Assembly (NCBI GenBank): GCA_947496215.1
Contig: CANMCF010000027.1
Coordinates: 1 to 61,263 of the forward strand
Direction of reading: 5' to 3'
DNA length: 61,263 nt
Source: an uncultured Bizionia sp.
GTDB lineage: Bacteria; Bacteroidota; Bacteroidia; Flavobacteriales; Flavobacteriaceae
Made by a program: the position numbers and the translations under genes. Of this stretch, positions 1-8,306 are shown in pieces; position 1 is the stretch's first letter; each line of letters opens with the position of its first letter. The notes below the pieces were generated by a model. That model did no database searches. It was not told the DNA's origin and saw only the letters and a list, made by a program, of their open reading frames with translations.

Positions 1-68
1 CCTTGTCAAATCATCCTTCAGACGAAAAAAACTCACGGCCTTTCCTCTATAGGTTAAATTTGAATCAA

Positions 69-144
69 AGATGCTTCACTGGGAAGCATTATAGATTGAT
101 AGCAAGGTAAAAGGCAAAAGAATGGGAGCTCTTTTGCCTTTTTT
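69..144 (+). ncRNA. Candidate small RNA, copy A
   Basis: A Bacteroidota -7 box TAAATTTG at 55-62 predicts transcription from about 69. The predicted ~75-nt RNA starts with a hairpin (GATGC 70-74 with GCATT 86-90, extended by TTC/GAA). It ends in a terminator: 13-base arms 109-121 and 130-142 around an 8-base loop, followed by T6 at 139-144. No open frame is present. Promoter, hairpin and terminator are seen; expression and function are inferred. Confidence 0.5.
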
Positions 145-478
145 GTGTCATATTGTTAAGTTAGATCTTAAACTTCACACTTCACAATCTTTCTCTCAAT
201 GCAATTTTTCAAAAGACTTCGTTATTGGGTACAAGTGACGCTTTATGGTGAGAGAGTTCTGTATGAATTCCGAATAAGGCATCGCTCTATGTAAAAGGAA
301 TGCTTTGACTCGTATGCGAACATTAGAATGTTTTGTGTACCATTGGAAAAGGGCATTTATAATCATAGAGACTGGTTTGATGCCATTCGACGACATTTTT
401 CTGCATTTCACCTTGTCAAATCATCCTACAGACGAAAAAAACTCACGGCCTTTCCTCTATAGGTTAAATTTGAATCAA

Positions 479-554
479 AGATGCTTCACTGGGAAGCATT
501 ATAGATTGATAGCAAGGTAAAAGGCAAAAGAATGGGAGCTCTTTTGCCTTTTTT
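479..554 (+). ncRNA. Candidate small RNA, copy B
   Basis: The transcribed part is identical to copy A. The -7 box TAAATTTG is at 465-472, the hairpin at about 480-500 and the terminator arms at 519-531 and 540-552, followed by a T run. The upstream DNA is also almost identical to copy A, so the two would be hard to tell apart in sequencing data. Confidence 0.5.
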
Positions 555-887
555 GTGTCATATTGTTAAGTTAGATCTTAAACCTCACACTTCACAATCT
601 TTCTCTCAATGCAATTTTTCAAAAGACTTCGTTATTGGGTACAAGTGACGCTTTATGGTGAGAGAGTTCTGTATGAATTCCGAATAAGGCATCGCTCTAT
701 GTAAAAGGAATGCTTTGACTCGTTTGCGAACATTTGAATGCTATTTGGGCCATTGCAAAAAGGTCTCTTAATCAGATAGATTGGCTTGATGTCATCCGAC
801 AACATTTTTATACACTTCACCTTGTCAAATCATTCTTCAAGCGAAAAAAACTCACGGTCTTTTCTTTAAAGGTTAAATTTGAATCAA

Positions 888-964
888 AGAAGCTTCACTA
901 AGACGTTTCATAGAATTAGTAGAAAGGTTGAAAGGCAAAAGAATGGGGACTCTTTTGCCTTTTG
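888..964 (+). ncRNA. Candidate small RNA, copy C (diverged)
   Basis: The box TAAATTTG is kept at 874-881 and the hairpin starts 15 bases later, as in copy A. The outer stem is GAAGC (889-893) with GTTTC (905-909). Compared with copy A, one T-A pair has become A-T and two pairs changed between Watson-Crick and G-U, so the stem is kept although the bases differ. The terminator arms lie at about 931-942 and 951-963. Confidence 0.45.
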
Positions 965-1066
965 TTTTTAATATTGTCAAAATACAGCTCACCTATAGTT
1001 AAAGGCAACTAGTCTAAGCTTTTAATGAGCCAATCGAATAATTTCTTTCAAAAAAACGTAATAAAA

Positions 1067-1074
1067 TAGTTTTG
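1067..1074 (+). promoter_or_regulatory. -7 promoter box of the secreted propeller gene
   Basis: TAGTTTTG matches the Bacteroidota TAnnTTTG consensus exactly and lies 26 bases before the ATG at 1101, leaving a leader of about 20 nt. There is no clear -33 TTTG; TTTC occurs about 21 bases upstream. Confidence 0.55.
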
Positions 1075-1100
1075 CTACCATAACGCTTAATAGAAACATC

Positions 1101-3710
1101 ATGAGACACTCTAATTACTCTTATAGGAAGATTTTTATCTTGTTGACAATAACCTTTTTGAGTTTGGGTGTTGGAGCTCAAAACGCACCTTTTAATTGCG
1201 AGAGCAATGCCTATTTATTTCAATACAATGATGTCTATGCCATAGATTTGGCCTCAGGGAGTTCCTATGAGGTGGCTACTGATGTCACTTCAGGGAATAT
1301 CAACGCAGCTGCCTACAACCCAGCAGACGGTTTTATTTGGGGATCATTGAGTTCTCCGGCAAAAACGATTGTAAGAATTGACAAGGATTTTTTGACTACT
1401 ACCTTCTATGTGGATGAGTTGCCAACTGGGAACAGATATGTTGGAGGTATAAATAGTACTGGAGTATATTACTTGAAAGGTGGAGGGACCACCTACTATA
1501 GAATAGATTTGGATCCTAATTCTCCAACCTATTCACAGCATTTGAGTACAGAAACTCTATCACAAAGCATAAGCAATCACGACTGGGCATTCAATGCAGT
1601 CGATGGTCATTTGTATACCGTGGAAAAAGGGACCAACATACTATACCGAATCAATGCAACTACGGGGCAAGTCATAAGCTTGGGGGAGGTGCCGATACTT
1701 TCTGGGTTGAATTACACCTATGGTGCAGTCTATTTTGATGCTTCTGGTCGATTCTATGTTTCTGCCAACCAAACAGGAACCATCTATGTGATACAAGATG
1801 TTCAAGATCTAGACGGCATAAATGCAATGGACTCTAACCTTTTTGCCTTCGGGCCATCGAGTTCGAGCAATGATGGAGCAAGATGTCCAACAGCATCAGT
1901 ACCGCAAGAGATATGTGACAACGGAATAGATGACGATGGAGATGGGTTGACAGATTGTGAAGATCCTTCATGTTCAGGAGTTGCTGAGTGTCCAACTATG
2001 GAAGCACCTACATCAGGAGGTAATGAAGGCGGTTTGGAAAGCAATAACAGATTGTCCGAGCAAATAAACAAGCGTAATTTCAATCGAGCGAAAAACAGTT
2101 ACAAATTCGACAGGACAACGGCAAAGCGTTTTGTAAAACCATCAAATTATGGGAACAGAACCACTAATTCTGGGATCCAACTAACTGATTTGGTTCCAGT
2201 GAATACTATCGGGGAAGATTATATCATAGAATCCTCACCTATGGATTTGATAGAAATAACGAACGCGACCGAGTTGTATGCAGTGGATTATATGGAAAAT
2301 GGCGAAGCAGTAGCCTCCATATTGGCGCTAAAAACAGAGAATGGTGTCTACGAGCACACTAAATACATCTGTGACAGGTTGTTGGGAGCTCAGCTCATTT
2401 CAGTGTCCACAATAGACATAGGTGAACAATCTTTCATAAAATCGATCATTAGAAATGTGGATGGATCAATGGAATTTGTCTTAAGTCTATCTGCCAAGAT
2501 AATAAATGACGACACCAATTTTTCAATAGAAAGTCATTGGAATCTGGATAGATACGAGTCGGATGTCGCTTTTTACAATTTTCAAATTTGGGCAAATACG
2601 TTGGATGACTTGTTGTTGCTTGGAGAAGAGGTTGTGGAGTTGTTGGATGTCCAAAAACCGGTAACGGAATATGACAATTCGACACCACCAACCGTGTTTG
2701 TTAGAAAAGGACAATACGTCAACGGAAAGTTAGATCTACAAATAATAAATACGAATGCCAGTCAAGATGTTGTTTTCGATGCAGGTCTAAGAGCAACGGA
2801 AACGAGTGAGATAGATTATGTGTCATCTACACTTGACTTGAATGAAAATTACATTACAAATCTAGAAGTTGAAACAGGAAACCTGTTCGATGTAGGCTTT
2901 AGAATTGGGGATGGAGTGCAAACACCAGACGATTTGTTCATGTCGGACGGCCCATGGGGAGTTGATGATTCGGCAGCAAGTACAACAATAGAAAATTATA
3001 ACATTGAGCCAAATGAAGAAGCTTTTGGAGACAATGAGTTTGGAGTAGAGAGAAATTTGAATCTAAGTGCGGAGACCAGCGAGTATGTTGCTGTCTATAG
3101 AGCATTGACACCGAGGTTCAAAGCTGTGGATTTGTCTGATTACGATACATTTAAGTTCAAGGGAAAAGGTACGGGGACGTTAGATGTGAGATTTGTAAAG
3201 CAAAGTATAGATAATTGGGAAGCACAGTACAAGGCGACGGTAGAATTGACAGGAACTCTTCAGAATTTCACGATTCCCTTCTCGGCATTCACATCCACGA
3301 ATGGCAATGTGTTGGAATTGAACGACATCGTCACCATAGTATTTACAATGGTTTCCGAAAACGGAACCACAGAAACCAAAACAATGCAATTGGAAGCCAT
3401 TAGCTTCTTTGACAAGGATATATTGTCCGTAGATGTTTTTGAAACAAACGAGGCACTGCAAAATCCAATTGCAATTCCCAACCCAATGGTTAATGGTACA
3501 ACCATATACTTTACAGCTCAAAAAACGCACAAGGCAACGTTGCTCATATATAACCAAATAGGCAAATTGGTAAGGCAGACTACCATTGAAATAGCAAGGG
3601 GAGACAACGAAATACAAATGAAGAGAGGCACATTGAGTTCAGGGTTTTACTTCTGTAAGGTAGAGAGCAATGTCTCAAACTACAAACCGATTAAATTGTT
3701 GATTGATTAG
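1101..3710 (+). CDS. Type IX-secreted propeller protein with Asp-rich repeat
   Basis: The 869-residue protein has a signal peptide (residues 1-26, ending VGAQ). A DUF6923-like propeller region follows (about 27-265, with repeated Y-x-I-D and AAYNPADGFIW-like blades). Next come one CDNGIDDDGDGLTDC repeat (about 271-294, probably calcium-binding), a linker, and a region of about 150 residues near 630-780 resembling CIA30-like carbohydrate-binding folds. It ends in a Por/type IX sorting domain (about 790-869, with IPNPMVNG and GFYFCKVES). The last domain directs export through the type IX system and attachment to the cell surface. The gene stands alone, with its own -7 box and terminator. Its ligand cannot be read from sequence. 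Export is well supported; the propeller and CIA30-like calls are tentative. Confidence 0.8.
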   Translation: MRHSNYSYRKIFILLTITFLSLGVGAQNAPFNCESNAYLFQYNDVYAIDLASGSSYEVATDVTSGNINAAAYNPADGFIWGSLSSPAKTIVRIDKDFLTTTFYVDELPTGNRYVGGINSTGVYYLKGGGTTYYRIDLDPNSPTYSQHLSTETLSQSISNHDWAFNAVDGHLYTVEKGTNILYRINATTGQVISLGEVPILSGLNYTYGAVYFDASGRFYVSANQTGTIYVIQDVQDLDGINAMDSNLFAFGPSSSSNDGARCPTASVPQEICDNGIDDDGDGLTDCEDPSCSGVAECPTMEAPTSGGNEGGLESNNRLSEQINKRNFNRAKNSYKFDRTTAKRFVKPSNYGNRTTNSGIQLTDLVPVNTIGEDYIIESSPMDLIEITNATELYAVDYMENGEAVASILALKTENGVYEHTKYICDRLLGAQLISVSTIDIGEQSFIKSIIRNVDGSMEFVLSLSAKIINDDTNFSIESHWNLDRYESDVAFYNFQIWANTLDDLLLLGEEVVELLDVQKPVTEYDNSTPPTVFVRKGQYVNGKLDLQIINTNASQDVVFDAGLRATETSEIDYVSSTLDLNENYITNLEVETGNLFDVGFRIGDGVQTPDDLFMSDGPWGVDDSAASTTIENYNIEPNEEAFGDNEFGVERNLNLSAETSEYVAVYRALTPRFKAVDLSDYDTFKFKGKGTGTLDVRFVKQSIDNWEAQYKATVELTGTLQNFTIPFSAFTSTNGNVLELNDIVTIVFTMVSENGTTETKTMQLEAISFFDKDILSVDVFETNEALQNPIAIPNPMVNGTTIYFTAQKTHKATLLIYNQIGKLVRQTTIEIARGDNEIQMKRGTLSSGFYFCKVESNVSNYKPIKLLID

Positions 3711-3740
3711 TTTTTAATTGTAGGTTTTCATTAACCGCTA

Positions 3741-3775
3741 GGCAAAAGAATTGAGGGGTTCTTTTGCCTTTTTTT
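3741..3775 (+). terminator. Rho-independent terminator after the propeller gene
   Basis: The stem GGCAAAAGAA (3741-3750) / TTCTTTTGCC (3759-3768) is followed by a T run. It is the same stem sequence as the three terminators in the repeats at 1-970. The rest of 3711-3987 shows nothing else I can interpret. Confidence 0.8.
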
Positions 3776-3987
3776 GTTTTTATGGCAATCATTGTATTTG
3801 GTGGTTAGCAATAACTTAATGAAGAAAACGGATCTCTCGAAATAAAAGAAACGGTTAATAGTTCGTAGAAAGCAAATATGCTCCAAAGAGATACGGAGCG
3901 GAGTCAAGAGTATTAATTAATCATAGGATTAAGAAAAGATTCAAAATAGGTAAAGCTATTGACAGTCTCATCTTTGAATGGGAATTG

Positions 3988-6033
3988 TTATTGTTTTCTA
4001 AAAATAGGCCTATCGAACAAATCCCATCTCAAACGAAATCCAATTTCGGTAAATGTAAATCCAGTGGCAGTTGTAGAGGCTATGTTGCTATGCAAACCAT
4101 AGAGATTGGCGACGAATCTATCCGAGAAGGTATAACCTAGCTTCCCTTGAAACCTGTAGGTGCCTTGCTTGTCTTGTTCTTCAATGAACTGAAAACCGGT
4201 AGCAGCATTCAAGTTGTAAAACCACCTGCCCTTTTGGTTTTTTAGGAGCTCGACGAAAACCTCGACGACATTAAATTGCTCCGGACTGAAATAAATGGTA
4301 GGAACCTGGTCTTTGAATGTTATGTATTGGTAATTCAATCCAGCTTTGAGCAGGGGCTTGTCAAAAATGTTATAGTAGAGGGAAGTAAATATCAAGTGCT
4401 TCTCATTGTCGTCGTTTTGCGAAGTGTAGTTGTATTGGGTATACCAGCCCAAATTAAAGTTGGTACCTACGTTATAATTGGCATACAAGGTGTTCTGAAC
4501 AATTTCCCTACTCAACAGGTCGGCATTGAAATCTTGCCATTCACGTTTAAATCCAATATCCAAGGTTTGAAGCTTGAATGGTTTTAGACTTAGGGCAATA
4601 TCTGTTAAAAATTGCGTGTAGTCATTGGTTTTTGCATTGATGTCCGTAATTCCAACATTCGTTTTAATCTCAATTTTAGGACGCAACAGATACGAGGCAC
4701 CAAACAATATGTTATTTGCCTTTGCCTCATTGTTGGTTACCGTGTTCTTGGAATCTCTATAGCTATATATTCCATTAATTTTTAGCTTTGTGGATAGCGA
4801 GAATGTGACGTTGGTCAAGAAAGTGAAGGCCTCATTGTTTCCATTGTCAGAACTATAAGCTGTTTTGGTTTCAACAAAAGGAGTGAACTGCTTGTCCAAT
4901 GTCTTTATGAAGCTAATTGCATCTTTTTGGTTTTTGAAAATGGCCAAAGTCTTATTTGCAGCATCATAAGCATCATCATACAAACCAGAAGCTTTTTGTG
5001 CATTGGCCTTTCCCAAATTGCCATCAAAGGATAGACTGTCGTTTTTTAAAATACTATTGGAGTTTGCGAGGCTCTCTTTGAAGTTTCCTTTGTAGATGTT
5101 CAAGGTAGCCAAGAGGGATAATACCCAATTCTCATTCGGGTATTTGATGTAAAGATCGTCGATTAGGGTTTTGGCTTCTTTGTATTTTTTGTTCCAAATA
5201 AGGGCCTGTGCGTATCTTTCCTTTGTTTGAGCAATCAAAGTGTCGTCATTTGTGTCTTGGATGGTTGTGAGAGCTTCTTTACTCAATTTCAACGCATTTC
5301 TGTCCTTGTCGTTTAAATGAGAGACCAGAGCCAAGCCATTCAAGGCGGAGACATTGTCTTTTTTTGTCATGTCAAGGTATGTTTCCTTGGCTTTTTCCAA
5401 ATTGTTGGTCACAAGGTGGACATTGGCAATGTTTATAAGCGTTTCCTTGTCATCTTGAAAGAACGACAAGTTCTCCTTTAACAAGGACAATGCCTTTTCA
5501 TAGTCCTGGGTTTGCACATATTGGTTGGCATATCCCAAATGAATGTATTTTTTGGAGATCAATGCATTTTTGTTTCCAGGTGAAGCGATTAGAGCCTTGT
5601 TCACGTATTCCAATGCCTCATCATAGACCTTGAGATTGGACAATGCATTGGCATAGCCCAAAAGGGCAGGGAAACTTTGACTGTTTTCCAATACGAGAGT
5701 TTCATAGTAATCTTTGGCTTCCTTGTATTTTTCAATCCAAAGCAGCCCTTCGGCATAATTGAGCTTTATTTCGAAGTCGTTGGGATACTCTTTCAATAGT
5801 GATGTGAAAATGGATATGGCCCGTCCTGCATTTCCATTTAAACCTACGGCTCTACCGTAGCACAATTTGGCAGTTTTGTTTTTGGGATAATCAACCAAGA
5901 CAGATTCAAAATACGATTCTGCTTTTTGGTATTTGCCTGTTTCTAGGTAGGTGAACCCTTCTTGCATATTCTGGGAATATCCCAAAAAACAGACGAAGAC
6001 AAATAGGATCAGGGTGGTGGATTTGGTTTTCAT
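3988..6033 (-). CDS. TPR protein with C-terminal outer-membrane beta-barrel (YaiO-like), probable polysaccharide exporter
   Basis: The 681-residue protein has a signal peptide (residues 1-20, FLGYSQ). About nine TPR-type helical repeats follow (roughly 22-385). The last ~290 residues alternate polar and hydrophobic residues with aromatic girdles and end in an outer-membrane-like strand (LRWDLFDRPIFRKQ), like YaiO-type barrels. A TPR scaffold fused to a barrel is the layout of the exopolysaccharide exporters PgaA, BcsC and PelB. It is divergently transcribed from the STAS/flippase/GT4 block with 149 bp between starts, which supports a role in exporting that locus's polymer. Outer-membrane location is well supported; the export role is inference. 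Confidence 0.75.
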   Translation of the reverse strand: MKTKSTTLILFVFVCFLGYSQNMQEGFTYLETGKYQKAESYFESVLVDYPKNKTAKLCYGRAVGLNGNAGRAISIFTSLLKEYPNDFEIKLNYAEGLLWIEKYKEAKDYYETLVLENSQSFPALLGYANALSNLKVYDEALEYVNKALIASPGNKNALISKKYIHLGYANQYVQTQDYEKALSLLKENLSFFQDDKETLINIANVHLVTNNLEKAKETYLDMTKKDNVSALNGLALVSHLNDKDRNALKLSKEALTTIQDTNDDTLIAQTKERYAQALIWNKKYKEAKTLIDDLYIKYPNENWVLSLLATLNIYKGNFKESLANSNSILKNDSLSFDGNLGKANAQKASGLYDDAYDAANKTLAIFKNQKDAISFIKTLDKQFTPFVETKTAYSSDNGNNEAFTFLTNVTFSLSTKLKINGIYSYRDSKNTVTNNEAKANNILFGASYLLRPKIEIKTNVGITDINAKTNDYTQFLTDIALSLKPFKLQTLDIGFKREWQDFNADLLSREIVQNTLYANYNVGTNFNLGWYTQYNYTSQNDDNEKHLIFTSLYYNIFDKPLLKAGLNYQYITFKDQVPTIYFSPEQFNVVEVFVELLKNQKGRWFYNLNAATGFQFIEEQDKQGTYRFQGKLGYTFSDRFVANLYGLHSNIASTTATGFTFTEIGFRLRWDLFDRPIFRKQ

Positions 6034-6076
6034 TATTGACTTTTAGTTAAATGCAAGTTAATCAATAGTAGGCAAT

Positions 6077-6145
6077 CATTCGTCTACAGCAAATTGCATC
6101 TCACCGAAATTCATAAGAATAAAAAGGGATCTTAATTGATATTTG
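6077..6145 (+). promoter_or_regulatory. Activator-type motif plus -7 box of the STAS/flippase block
   Basis: CATTCGTCTACAGCAAATTGCATC lies at 6077-6100 (24 bases, of which CTACAG is 6084-6089). A weak -7 box GATATTTG lies at 6138-6145. The same motif recurs at 8215-8238 with exactly the same 54-bp CTACAG-to-box distance. No -33 TTTG is visible, which fits an activator-dependent promoter. Confidence 0.5.
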
Positions 6146-6182
6146 CAACTCAAATGATCACTAATCTTTAAAAGCAAATACC

Positions 6183-6461
6183 ATGGCTTTACAAATCTTA
6201 GAACAGAACGGAACATTTTATTTGGAAGGAAACATCAATGCAACAACATCGAGGTCATTCATCATTCATTTTGAACATGTGATAAAAGCGTCTAAAAACG
6301 TGAAAGTGGACATTGACAAAGTAAAAGAGATTGACTCGAATGGCGTTGCTGCATTTAAGACGCTATTTGCAAGCGCATTGAGAAATCACAAGTTGTTTTC
6401 CGTGATGGGAAATGGGTGCAAGGACATTTACGATGAGTTCAATTACTACCAAGTGGCATAA
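6183..6461 (+). CDS. STAS-domain protein 1
   Basis: This 92-residue protein is a single STAS domain with no signal peptide. It has the usual beta-alpha pattern and the switch loop IDSNGVAAF (about residues 49-57). Spo0A-like anti-anti-sigma factors have DSSG at this place; here the second serine is asparagine, so phosphorylation as in SpoIIAA is uncertain. STAS proteins act as partner switches or bind small ligands. No anti-sigma kinase or PP2C phosphatase gene lies nearby. It is first in a block with STAS protein 2 (23-bp gap), a flippase and, behind a second promoter, a GT4, so it may control polymer production. Confidence 0.7.
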   Translation: MALQILEQNGTFYLEGNINATTSRSFIIHFEHVIKASKNVKVDIDKVKEIDSNGVAAFKTLFASALRNHKLFSVMGNGCKDIYDEFNYYQVA

Positions 6462-6484
6462 CCTAACTTTAAAACCGCGCTATT

Positions 6485-6784
6485 ATGAATTTTCAAATAA
6501 TAAACAACAAAGGAACTTTCGAAGTTCACAGAAATTTGACTTTCGAAAACACGAACTACACCAAAGGCTATTTCAACATGCTCTTGGACAGATATTACGA
6601 GATCGTAATTTGTTTGAACAAGGTGACCAAAATGGATGAGTCTGCGCTAAATGTTCTTCGATTCATTTCGGAAAAGGCAAAGAAAAGAAGCAAGACTTTG
6701 TTTGTGTTGGGCAAAAACAATGGAACAATTAAAAATGTGATGGAAAATACCAACCCAAACACCATTTTTAGAGATGACTATTAA
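6485..6784 (+). CDS. STAS-like protein 2
   Basis: This 99-residue protein has the same fold pattern as its neighbour. Its loop KMDESALNVLRF (about residues 50-61) replaces the DSSG switch with DESA, and KTLFVLGKNN follows as the next strand. Relationship to protein 1 is by pattern, not close identity. Its 3' end overlaps the flippase start by 11 bases, so the two are probably translationally coupled. The loss of a clear phospho-acceptor suggests a structural or binding role. The family call is moderate. Confidence 0.6.
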   Translation: MNFQIINNKGTFEVHRNLTFENTNYTKGYFNMLLDRYYEIVICLNKVTKMDESALNVLRFISEKAKKRSKTLFVLGKNNGTIKNVMENTNPNTIFRDDY

Positions 6785-8021
6785 TGACAAAATATTGAAG
6801 CGGACAATTACTCCAGAGCAATTATTCATGTTGAGTGTTCTAATTGTAAATGGAGGGAACTATTTGTACAACCTTGTACTTGGGCGTCTTTTGGGACCGG
6901 AAGCGTTTGCCGATGCGGCAGTTTTAATCACTTTTTTATTGGTTTTGTCTTTTATGGCAATGACATTTCAATTGGTAACTGCAAAATTTTCTGTCCTCTT
7001 TGAAGCTAGTGCATTTTCAAGCTTTATTTCCAAGATGTATAGGAATGCAGTGATGGTTGGATTGGTATTGGGGGTTGCCATTATTGTCTTTTCGAAACAA
7101 TTGCAACAATTGTTCAACACATCTTCATCAACGCTATTCGTTATCTTTGGATTAGGAGTGCCCATATATTTTTTAATGAGTGTGAACAGAGGCATCTTTC
7201 AAGGAAAAAAAGCCTTTAAATCATTATCCATAACTTACCAAACCGAGATGTTGAGTCGTTTGTTGATAACGCTTGGCATACTTTTCTTATTGGACATTCC
7301 ATCATCGGTTGCTGTGGCCATAGGTATATTTGTATCTTTTGGATTTGGATTGGTGCCCTTCAAGATCAAAATAATGAGGTTTAATGAAGTCATCGCCAAA
7401 ACTGATTATAAAGCAAAGTTGGTTCATAACTTTTTCATCATAACGGCTTTTTATGAGCTAACTCAAATTATAATAAACAATAGTGACATTCTTTTGGTAA
7501 AGCACTATTTCGAGTCCTATGATGCTGGTCTATATGCTGCTTTGGCACTTATTGGACGGATCGTCTACTTTGTGGCTTGGATGTTCGTCATGCTGTTGTT
7601 GCCAACCGTGGTACAGTTGAAAAAGGAAGGAAGGCCCACTGCTCCGATTTTATTTAAATATGTAGGTTACATCTCTATAATAGCATCTACGATTGTCTTG
7701 GGGTGTGCTCTTTTTCCTAAAATGGTCATTTCAATGTTATTTGGGAGCAGCTATTTGTCTATGGCTCCACTATTGTGGAAATATGCTTTGGCAACAGGAT
7801 TGTTTGCAATTTCCAACATCTTTGCCTATTACTATTTGTCCTTGGATAGATACATCCCAGTTGTGTTGTCTGGACTCTTTGGAGTGCTACAAATGGGATT
7901 GATTATTTTCTTTCACGAGAGTCTGTCGGAAGTGGTGACCATGCAGATAGTGGCAATGGTATTGTTGTTGATCGTACAAATCGTCTTCTTTTTCTTGGAT
8001 CACCTTCAGATTAGAGAATAG
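6774..8021 (+). CDS. Polysaccharide flippase, MOP/MATE-like superfamily
   Basis: The 415-residue protein is almost entirely hydrophobic, with about 12 membrane helices. The N-terminus has a GGNYLYNLVLGRLLGPE motif typical of the Wzx/PelG-type oligosaccharide flippase superfamily. It would move a lipid-linked or growing glycan across the inner membrane. Next to a GT4 and a TPR-barrel protein it occupies the place that PelG holds beside PelF and PelB, although sequence identity to PelG cannot be claimed. The start overlaps the preceding gene by 11 bases. Confidence 0.8.
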   Translation: MTINDKILKRTITPEQLFMLSVLIVNGGNYLYNLVLGRLLGPEAFADAAVLITFLLVLSFMAMTFQLVTAKFSVLFEASAFSSFISKMYRNAVMVGLVLGVAIIVFSKQLQQLFNTSSSTLFVIFGLGVPIYFLMSVNRGIFQGKKAFKSLSITYQTEMLSRLLITLGILFLLDIPSSVAVAIGIFVSFGFGLVPFKIKIMRFNEVIAKTDYKAKLVHNFFIITAFYELTQIIINNSDILLVKHYFESYDAGLYAALALIGRIVYFVAWMFVMLLLPTVVQLKKEGRPTAPILFKYVGYISIIASTIVLGCALFPKMVISMLFGSSYLSMAPLLWKYALATGLFAISNIFAYYYLSLDRYIPVVLSGLFGVLQMGLIIFFHESLSEVVTMQIVAMVLLLIVQIVFFFLDHLQIRE

Positions 8022-8214
8022 GAACATGTTGTAATGAAAAAGGCTTGGATACAATTTTCCATTGTTTATCAGTAGCGTATGCATACATTTAAATTTAAAC
8101 CACTCAGTCATCATTTCTGGGAACTTTTTTTCGAATGAAAAATGTGTAAAGGAATCATTGGACTTCAACTTTCTGTTTTAAAGACACAGAATAGTCAAAT
8201 CTCAAATAACCCTC

Positions 8215-8283
8215 CATTCGTCTACAGTAAATCGCATCCTATCTACACTCCTCGATTTTAATCGAGATAAATCTTCAAATTTG
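8215..8283 (+). promoter_or_regulatory. Activator-type motif plus -7 box of the GT4 gene
   Basis: CATTCGTCTACAGTAAATCGCATC at 8215-8238 differs from the 6077 copy at only two of 24 bases. A second TCTAC lies 21 bp after the first (8221 and 8242), a two-turn direct repeat. The -7-like box CAAATTTG is at 8276-8283, again 54 bp from CTACAG, and lies 23 bases before the ATG at 8307. The rest of 8022-8306 shows no gene. Confidence 0.55.
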
Positions 8284-8306
8284 TATTGCAATCAAAAACA
8301 AATATT

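Larger units (their letters stand above)
1..970. repeat. Three tandem ~410-bp direct repeats (third partial)
   Basis: Units begin at 1, 411 and 820, each with CCTTGTCAAATCATyCT. Over the first 313 bases, unit 1 and unit 2 differ at only two positions (18 and 174 of unit 1). From unit position 314 to the end they diverge sharply. The third unit keeps the first ~145 bases in a more diverged form and then stops matching. Each unit contains a perfect TAAATTTG box, a hairpin and a GGCAAAAG/CTTTTGCC terminator, annotated separately as candidate small RNAs. Short reading frames inside the units have no coding character. The array probably continues to the left of the window. Confidence 0.9.

Noticed and set aside
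196-520. Two 71-codon open frames within the repeats, on opposite strands.
   Set aside because: They overlap each other, are not kept in the second and third repeat units, lack start signals and have no domain content. The repeat is better explained by RNA elements.
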